A DNA stretch of 64,000 nt from Lenzites betulinus (lineage: Eukaryota; Basidiomycota; Agaricomycetes; Polyporales; Polyporaceae): NCBI GenBank assembly GCA_022264855.1, contig JABYQU010000003.1, positions 868,001 to 932,000 on the forward strand, read 5' to 3'. Below the pieces are notes generated by a model. The model had not been told where the DNA came from. It made no database searches and saw only the letters and a list, made by a program, of their open reading frames with translations. Below, in pieces: positions 56,687-64,000 of the stretch (positions within the stretch are counted from its first letter, which is position 1; every line of letters begins with the position of its first letter). Made by a program: the position numbers and the translations under genes.

Positions 56687-58727
56687 TTAGTCATCCCCCT
56701 CGCCATCATCGTACCCATACATCCCTTCCCCGCCTTCGGGGAGCTTCTCAACCATGAACCTGGTGGTGTGATAAGCCTTTGCGAGTCGGGAGCGGGGCCT
56801 GGACTTACTCGATCTCTTCCTTGAGGTCTTCGCAGTAGCGTTCTGTGCGGCGCAACGGTGTCAGCTGGAAGGCGTACGGCGCGCAACTCTAACTTACCCA
56901 GCGGGAGGTCGGACTTGTCTAGCCCTGTGGCGAGACGGAGATGAGTGTCAGAGCACGTCACCAGGGGGGACAGCGCTTGGGGACGTACCGAACGGCATCT
57001 CGATCTCGTCGGCGATGCCTTCGATGCCCATGAGCGTGAAGGCGACGACGGTCACGACGGGGACCATGCTCCACCCGAGTTCCTTGACGAGCACGAAGGG
57101 GAGCACGAAGAGGTAGAGCGAGACGCATTGCTTCAGGTGTATGCTGTATGACCGCGGGATGGGCGTGTTTGCGACGCGCTCCATGCAGGTCATCATGTCG
57201 ACCATTCCTTGAATCCTGTGATGTGTCAAAACGCGTACAACGGACAGAGAGAGAAAGCATACAGTGTGTTCATGGCGTTCACACCCGCAGGTCCGACGGT
57301 CTCGAGGTAGCCATCTCGTCGGAACTTGAACAGCGCGCGCGACAGCTCATGCGCGAGCCTATATGCACAACACCAATCAGCATCAGTCAACGACGCCTCC
57401 GGGCGAAATTACGTACACCATGGGCAGCGGGGTCGACAGCGCGTCGGGGTCCGTGCTAAAGTCAATCGTGTGCTGCAGCGAGCTCAACAACGGCGTCGTC
57501 GCCGCCTTCCCCGGCGCCTTCAGGCGGTCCTTGCTGCGCTTCACGCGGATGCGCTTCGTCGCGTCCACCTCGCGCGCCGCCCCGCGCTCCACGTCCAGCT
57601 CGATCCCCGTCCCCGCGCCCATCCCGGGCGTGCTCGTGCCCGTGCGCGGCGACGCGTCGCCGCTCTCCCGGCGGGACGTAAAGTCCGTCGCGGCGTACCC
57701 CCCGGGTGTCCCGCGCGCGTAGCGGTAGTCCTTGTTCGCGGGCGCGTACGCGCCGCGCGCGAGGCGGGCCGCGTTCGCGGGGAGGATGCCCGCGTAGTCC
57801 TCGTAGGCGAGGCCGTCCTCGCCGCGCAGGTAGTGCTTCGTTGCGTAGGCGAAGGCGAGGCTGAGCTTGATGGCGTCGACTTTGCGCCGGCGGAGCTGGG
57901 CGGGGGTGAGGTTTGCGCTGGGGGAGGCGGGCTTGGCTTTGGAGGCGTCGTCGGCGGGCGGGGTGGAGACGTTTATCCAGATGAGGCGGCTGAGGTTGCG
58001 GATCTGGGGTGTGTGTTAGCGGGGCGGGGAGGGAGGGATGAGAGGCGTACGTGGGAGACTAGGGTGCCGAAGTCTTTGCGGCCTTCGTAGTAGCGATCGT
58101 ACGAGGTTCTATCGGGAGCCTGGTGAGAAGAGCTCCCCTGGTAAGACGAGCAGGTGGAGCGTACCCATTTCTAAAGAGGCAAAGGATAAGTCAAAGTGCT
58201 TCGGCGCTACGATCCCCGATCACACGACCCACCTGAAGACAAGTATCAAGCCAACCTACAAGACATCATGAGCGCCGCTTTGTTGCGTGTATCAATGGGA
58301 GATTCGTACCACGACGGAGAGAAGAGGCACGACAGAGTTCGTGAGGGAGATGTCTATCCCGCGGCTCCATACATATGCAGCCCCGACCGCGAAGAGGGTG
58401 ACGGTCAGAACGGGGCCAACGATACGTGGTACGACCTGGATACTGGCTGAGTATCTGATTGACGAGCTTCTATATGTGCACGCACGCTTCCTTTCAGGCG
58501 TAGCACGTCAGGAAGCCATGAGTACTATATTGCGACCTGTGGTAAGTGGGATGATGTGACTGAAACGGCGCGAGTGCGTACCTTGCGCAATTTCTGACGC
58601 GTGATAATTTTGGTTCCCTGGAACATTGGAGCTCTTACAGGGTTCGTTCAATGGATGTTTCGAGGGAGCGCACCTTCGAGCCGTTGACGGTGACGGTCGA
58701 AGTCTTCAGGACGGAGACGCTAGGCAT
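56687..58727 (-). CDS. Bestrophin-like anion channel
   Basis: Predicted chloride/anion channel of the bestrophin (UPF0187/YneE-like) family. Thirteen exons: 58727-58674, 58617-58582, 58524-58486, 58435-58310, 58255-58233, 58170-58165, 58108-58051, 58003-57417, 57358-57263, 57215-56989, 56924-56898, 56842-56809, 56759-56687; 461 residues. The core motifs are WLPDVLRLKG, VLTVTLFAVGAAYVW, LTNSVVPLLSVVVGLILVFR, then NGTSYDRYYEGRKDFGTLVS. An Arg/Ser-rich cytosolic insert at about 185-310 carries charged repeats (DATKRIRVKRSKDRL). Late helices include QCVSLYLFVLPFVLVKELGW and VVTVVAFTLMGIEGIADEIE, and the C-terminus is acidic (GYDDGEGDD). Exon 6 is just 6 bases long and is needed to preserve FRNGTSYDR. 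Divergent from the myosin gene. Confidence 0.88.
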
Positions 58728-59271
58728 CTTGTCTGAGCTGCGCGTGTTTGGAGCACACCAGTCTGGCGGAGATTGAGAGGCCTTAGCAATACACCTGGGC
58801 TCTTCGACGGGGGTATCAGACTGTTAGGGTGAGCATGTATCGACCGCGGGCGACGTCGAGGTAGAGAGCACGGCCGGATGGATTGGCAGGCTCGGGCTGT
58901 GGCTGAGCGCGAGATGCTTCAGCCACCGCAACCAGTCCATCTCTGATCAGCCCCGACAGACGCCCGTTGCTGTTTCGTCCACGTGGCTGTCACGCTCACG
59001 CAGAGGCACTCTCTGGGAACAACACGACATTTATACTCCAGCTTGCTCAGCAAGAGCATAGCTTACGCCTGCATATTCCCGCCGCTAGATGTTTGAAGGG
59101 GCAAGAACGGGCAAGGGGGGAAGGGAGGGCGGAGGAACAATGTGTGACACGTGCGATCACGAGCGTGACGGGATGATTTGGGACAAGAGTGGGGAGGGCA
59201 CGGACGGAAACGATAGCTGACGACTTGTTACGACCTCCCCAGACACTCCCCACGGCCGTCGCCCACCCGCC
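58728..59271. other. Divergent intergenic region, bestrophin/myosin V
   Basis: 544 bases holding both promoters. No gene or clear core element identified. Confidence 0.5.
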
Positions 59272-62200
59272 ATGGCTGAAAACATATACAGCAAGGGCAC
59301 CCGTGTCTGGTTCCCGGACAAGGAGCTTGGCTGGATATCTGCGGAAGTCACTTCCGCATCCCGCGAGAATGATACCGTCAAGCTGGCCTTTGTAGATGAA
59401 CGCGGAAAGGTCGCCCGCTCTTCCCGCTTCGTGCCCATCGTGCTCCTGCTTACCTGCGTTTCGTGCCGTCTGTAGGAGATCAAGGTTAATACCACGGTGC
59501 AGGACATCAAGGACGGCAAGGAGGGCCTGCCACCACTACGAAATCCTCCCCTGCTTGAGACTGCTGATGACCTCGCAACCCTCTCTCATTTGAACGAACC
59601 CTCAGGTCTGTCTGCATCCTCTCGCTCCGTTCTAACTCCCGCTTGACATCCGGCCTCTCCCTGAAGTCCTTCACACCATCCGCAATCGTTATGCACAACA
59701 CAGCATCTACACCTACTCCGGTATCGTACTCATCGCCGTCAACCCCTTCCAACGTGTCGCCCTCTATGGCCCAGAAGTCATTCAGGCTTACAACGGTCGC
59801 CGGAGAGGAGAACTAGAGCCCCATTTGTTTGCTATCGCGGAGGATGCCTACACCGCCATGAGCAGAGATGGCACAGGCCAGACCATCATCGTTTCCGGCG
59901 AGAGGTACGTGTCTGTCAATATTGTCGCGTTCCGCGCGTCTCATCGTGCTGCAGTGGTGCTGGAAAGACCGAGTCGGTAAGTTCGCTGCGCTCCACGAAC
60001 GGTTTGGCAGGCGTTCATGTGCTGGCAGGCCAAGTTCATCATGCGTTACATCGCCTCCGTCAACCCTCCAGACTCCAAGACAAGAACGAGGACGAAGGCG
60101 TCCCTGGACGAATCTAGCGAGGTCGAACGTCAGATTTTGGCTACCAACCCTGTGCTCGAGGCGTTCGGTAATGCTAAGACCACGCGTAACGATAACTCGT
60201 CGCGTTTCGGAAAGTACATCCAGGTATGTGGCGCTATTTTGAATGACGTGCGTATGTCTTCATAATCACTGTAGATTCTGTTCGACGGCGACCAAGAAAT
60301 CGTCGGTGCACGGATCCGGACATACCTCCTGGAGCGATCCCGTGTTGTCTTCCAGCCACTGACCGAGCGGAATTACCACATCTTCTACCAACTATGTGCG
60401 GGTGCACCACTCAAGGAGCGCAAGGATCTCGGACTCGACACAGACGTGACCAAGTTCCAGTATCTCTGCCAAGGTGGCCCTTCGTCAACACCCATCCCTG
60501 GAGTCGACGACGCGGAGGAGTTCCGGCAGACCCAAATAGCGCTCTCGACGATCGGTATCTCGGTCGAGAAGCAGTGGGCGGTGTTCAAGCTTCTTTCTGC
60601 CCTGCTGCACCTCGGCAACATCAAGGTCTCGCAGAGCCGGAATGACGCGGCCATCGACGACACGGACCCGGCATTGCAGCTCTCTACGCGCTTCCTGGGC
60701 GTTCCCCTTGCGGACTTCAAGAAGTGGACCATCAAGAAGCAGATCACCACGCGGTCGGAGAAAATCGTGACGTCGCTCAATGGCGCACAGGCGACCGTGG
60801 TCCGGGACAGTGTGGCCAAGTTTGTGTATGCGTGTCTGTTCGAGTGGCTCGTCGCGATCGTCAACGAGAGTTTGGCTGGGGAGAACGGTGAGGCGGCCAG
60901 TCGGGCGGAGATGTTCATCGGTGTGCTGGATATCTACGGGTTTGAGCACTTCAAGAAGGTATGCGCGTTCCGCCGCTCTGCAGTGACTGATATCTAATGG
61001 GACAACACAGAACTCGTTTGAACAATTCAGTATCAACTACGCGAACGAGAAGCTGCAACAGGAGGTGAGCTGACGTTCGCTGGGAGCTGTTGAGGCGGTG
61101 GCTAACAACAGATGCAGTTCAATCAACACGTCTTCAAACTCGAGCAAGAGGAATATGTTCGGGAGAAGATCAACTGGACGTTCATCGAGTTCTCCGACAA
61201 CCAGCCTTGTATCGACGTTATCGAGGGCAAGCTTGGTGTGATGGCGCTCCTGGACGAGGAGTCTCGTCTCCCCTCGGGTACCGACCAGTCCTTCCTGCAG
61301 AAACTCCACAACCAGCTCGGCAAGCCAGAGAACGCGAAAGTGTTCAAAAAGCCCCGATTTGGAAATTCAGCGTTCACCATTGCCCACTACGCACTGGATG
61401 TGACATACGAGGTGGAGGGTTTCCTGGAGAAGAACAGGGATACCGTACCGGACGAACACATGACGCTCCTCCAGAGCACGAAGAACGCGTTCTTGAAGGA
61501 GGTCCTCGATGCGGCGTTCGCTGCGACCAAGCCAGCAGATGCTCCTCCCTCACCTACAGTGTCGGACAGTGCTAGCAGTGGCAACCGCCGCGCGTCTGTC
61601 ATTCCGGATCCTGGTCGGCAGTCACTCATCTCGTCGGCCACTGCGTCGTCGGGGCCTAAGCGACCTGGCGGTGCGACGAAGAAGCCAACGCAGGCGTCGA
61701 TCTTCAAGGCGTCCCTGGTGAACCTGATGGAGACGCTCAACGTGACGAACGTGCACTATATTCGTTGCATCAAGCCGAATGAGCAGAAGCGGGCTTGGGA
61801 GTTCACTCCCCAGCAGGTCCTTGGTCAGCTTCGTGCTTGTGGTGTTCTTGAGACCATTCGCATTAGTTGCGCCGGTTACCCTTCACGGTGGACATATGAG
61901 GAGTTTGCCGAGAGGTATGTGATATATGAGTCGAAGGCTGGCTGTTGCTGACGTTACTCGCCCGTGCAGGTACTATATGCTTGTTCATTCCTCGGAATGG
62001 GAGCCTATGATCAAGAACTTGGAGCTAAAGCCGCTTTGCGCACGAATCCTCGACTCGACCATCAACGACCCCGACAAGTACCAGCCAGGTCTCACCAAGA
62101 TCTTCTTCCGTGCGGGTATGCTCGCGGCCCTGGAGTCGCTGCGTTCGAACAGGCTCAACGCGCTCGTCACCATCGTTCAGAAAAACATGCGGCGGCGCAT

Positions 62201-64000
62201 GGCGGTCAAGAACTACAAGGCGCTGCGCCAGGCCACGATCAAGATCCAGACCTGGTGGCGAGGTATCGCGGCCCGCAGGTTTGTGCAGTCGGTTCGCCGC
62301 GATGTGGCTGCTATCCGCCTCCAACGCGGTATCCGGCGGTACATCCAACGCAAGCGGTTCCTTACCATTCGGCAGTCCGTCGTTGCTATCCAAAGCCGTA
62401 CGTGTATTCTCAACGTTATGCGGCTAATCTGACGGCTTGAGTATAGGTGCTCGTGGTGCGCTTGCGCGCAGGTTGTTCTCCGACTCGAAGCGCACCTTCG
62501 CTGTGGTCACTCTGCAGAGTCTGTTCCGTGGATTGTAAGTGTTGTATCTTCATTGGGCGTGTTTTGTACTTATTAGTCGTGGTTCAGGCTTCGCCGGAGA
62601 GAATACCGCTCGGATGTGGGCAAGGTCATCCTCATCCAGTCATGTATCCGCCGTCGCTTGGCACGGAAGGAGCTCAAGGCTCTCAAAGCCGAGGCGCGCT
62701 CCGTGTCGAAGTTCAAGGAGATCTCGTACCGGCTCGAGAACAAGGTTGTCGAGCTCACGCAAAATCTCCAGAAGCGGACGGAGGAGAAGAAGGAGCTACA
62801 GGGCAAGGTTACGACGCTCGAGGCTCAGCTTCTACAGGCGGTCTCTCGACACGAGGAGTCGGATGCCCGTGCCCGCCAAGCGAGCAGCGATCTCCAGACC
62901 GCTCAGGAGGAGCTGACTCGCCGCGACGCTCTCCTCAAGGCCAAGGAGGATGTCGAAAGGCGGCTCGAGGAGGCTCTGGCGAAGGCTGCGGAGAAGGAGT
63001 TGGCGATCGTGAAGCTGCAGGAGGAGTTGACCCAACAGGCCGCTCAGCTGGAGTCGCAGCAGAAGGTCATCGACAGCACCCCAGTCAGGAATGCGGACGA
63101 CAGCTCTGTGATCCAGACACTCAAGAGCGAGGTCAGCAGTCTGCGGGAGCAGCTCAACCGTGCAACCGCCCTCAACGCGTTAACTCGCGGCGTCCGTGCG
63201 GAGCCCACCTCGCCCACCTTTGCTCCCACTCTCCGGTTGGGAGATGCCCCCACCTCGAACGGTGCCGCCGCTGCCGCTGCCGCCTCATCCGCTGCGCGTG
63301 GCCACCAACGACGACACAGTTCTGCAGGCGTATACGCTATCAGCCCCTCCGATCACCGTACATCCGCGGATGAGCTTATGTTCATGGCGAAGCGGAGTCA
63401 AACGTCGAACCCACGCGCGGTGTCTGTCGCGTACAATGGCGAAGACGGCTTGCCGCAGTTCCGTGTGCTCGATCGGTCGTCCGGCATGTACGACGATCCT
63501 GCGGAAGAAAAGATCAGGTTAATGCAGGACATCAAGCGCCTCGACGAGGATGTTCTGGACGGCCTGATCCGTGGCCTCAAGATCCCTGCACCCAGCCTGA
63601 CGAGCCCGGCTGCCGTGAAGGAGATCCTCTTCCCCGCGAACCTCATCTCGCTCATCACGAACGAGATGTGGAAGTATGGTCTGATTCCGGAGAGCGAGCG
63701 GTTCCTTGCGAACGTCATGCAGACCATCCAGTCGCACGTCATGGTGAGAATCACATATATGCACTTGCTTTCGTTCGCTCACGTATAGGTAGTCTTTCAC
63801 AAGCGAAGACGCGATCATCCCCGGCATCTTCTGGCTCTCGAACGTTCACGAGATGCTTTCCTTCATCTGCGTCGCTGAGAGTGACATGCTGCAGGGCATT
63901 GGCCCCGGCGAGGAGAACGCCGTGCGTCCGTTCGAGTGGGCGGATTACGAACGTCTCGTCTCGGTCGTCAAGCACGATCTCGACAGCCTCGAGTATAACA
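59272..64000 (+). CDS. Class V myosin heavy chain (3' end cut by window)
   Basis: Actin motor for cargo transport to hyphal tips. Twelve exons so far: 59272-59409, 59476-59605, 59667-59904, 59955-59976, 60029-60223, 60275-60958, 61011-61064, 61118-61914, 61970-62397, 62447-62534, 62588-63743, 63793-64000 (continuing); 1379 residues seen. SH3-like N-terminus ([19 protein letters not shown]), P-loop GESGAGKT, switch [16 protein letters not shown], switch [10 protein letters not shown], actin-contact segment YIRCIKPNE, then about six IQ motifs from 765 (binding calmodulin-like light chains), a coiled coil near 920-1060, a Ser/Ala-rich hinge, and the start of the DIL/cargo domain ([14 protein letters not shown]). 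Loop 2 near 655-700 has a Ser/Pro-rich insertion ending [14 protein letters not shown]. The remaining few hundred residues lie beyond 64000. Confidence 0.96.

Overview
This window is nuclear DNA from a filamentous basidiomycete, most likely a mushroom-forming Agaricomycete. The signs are: GC-rich sequence with strong third-position bias (which throws up long shadow reading frames on the antisense strand), compact genes split by many introns of about 45-65 bases, two protein kinds typical of Agaricomycetes (large one-exon F-box proteins and a short basidiomycete membrane protein), and clear fungal orthologues throughout. No transposon, prophage-like element, CRISPR array or toxin/virus gene was recognised. 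All gene models below were built by hand: splice sites were chosen so that phases agree across every exon, and each model except one closes in frame.

Layout. 1-1697: pyrimidine-rich sequence with no supported gene. 1698-4391 (-): mRNA cap guanine-N7 methyltransferase. 5499-6622 (-): multi-pass membrane protein. 7984-9594 and 10081-11703 (+): two F-box proteins. 12038-14791 (-): membrane PhoD-like phosphatase, divergent from 14987-20501 (+) formin. 20708-25150 (-): 27-exon M1 aminopeptidase. 25783-28956 (-): RSP5/NEDD4 HECT ubiquitin ligase. 30161-31868 (-): third F-box protein, a paralogue of the one at 10081. 32270-36337 (-): PEX6, divergent from 36526-37352 (+) GAR1. 37534-38399 (-): MIS14/NSL1-like kinetochore protein. 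38861-39551 (-): UPF0538 protein. 40257-43488 (+): GH3 beta-glucosidase with PA14 insert. 43609-46427 (-): RRM/zinc-finger/G-patch splicing factor, divergent from 46540-47000 (+) putative complex I B15 subunit. 47081-47881 (-): COQ7. 48139-49249 (+): small PPGG-repeat protein. 49419-49513 (-): intron-containing tRNA-Leu(UAA). 49793-52422 (-): MET30/SCONB-like F-box WD40 protein. 53105-54783 (-): GSK-3 kinase. 55529-56539 (+): complex I 24 kDa subunit. 56687-58727 (-): bestrophin-like channel. 59272-64000 (+): myosin V, cut by the window end.

Themes. The genes are mostly housekeeping and are not an operon or cluster; related functions fall side by side only loosely: polarity/cytoskeleton (formin, myosin V, GSK-3), ubiquitin ligases (RSP5, MET30-like, three F-box proteins), mitochondrial respiration (24 kDa subunit, B15-like subunit, COQ7), and RNA processing (cap methyltransferase, GAR1, G-patch protein). 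Many neighbours are divergent over 112-260 bases and so probably share promoters.

The most unusual content is in splicing. Five introns appear to start with GC instead of GT (in the phosphatase, the aminopeptidase, COQ7 and twice in the G-patch gene). Two coding microexons of 4 and 6 bases are needed to keep conserved domains in frame. The G-patch gene also has an apparent one-base frame break in its last large exon. I did not find a convincing previously undescribed defence or mobile system here.
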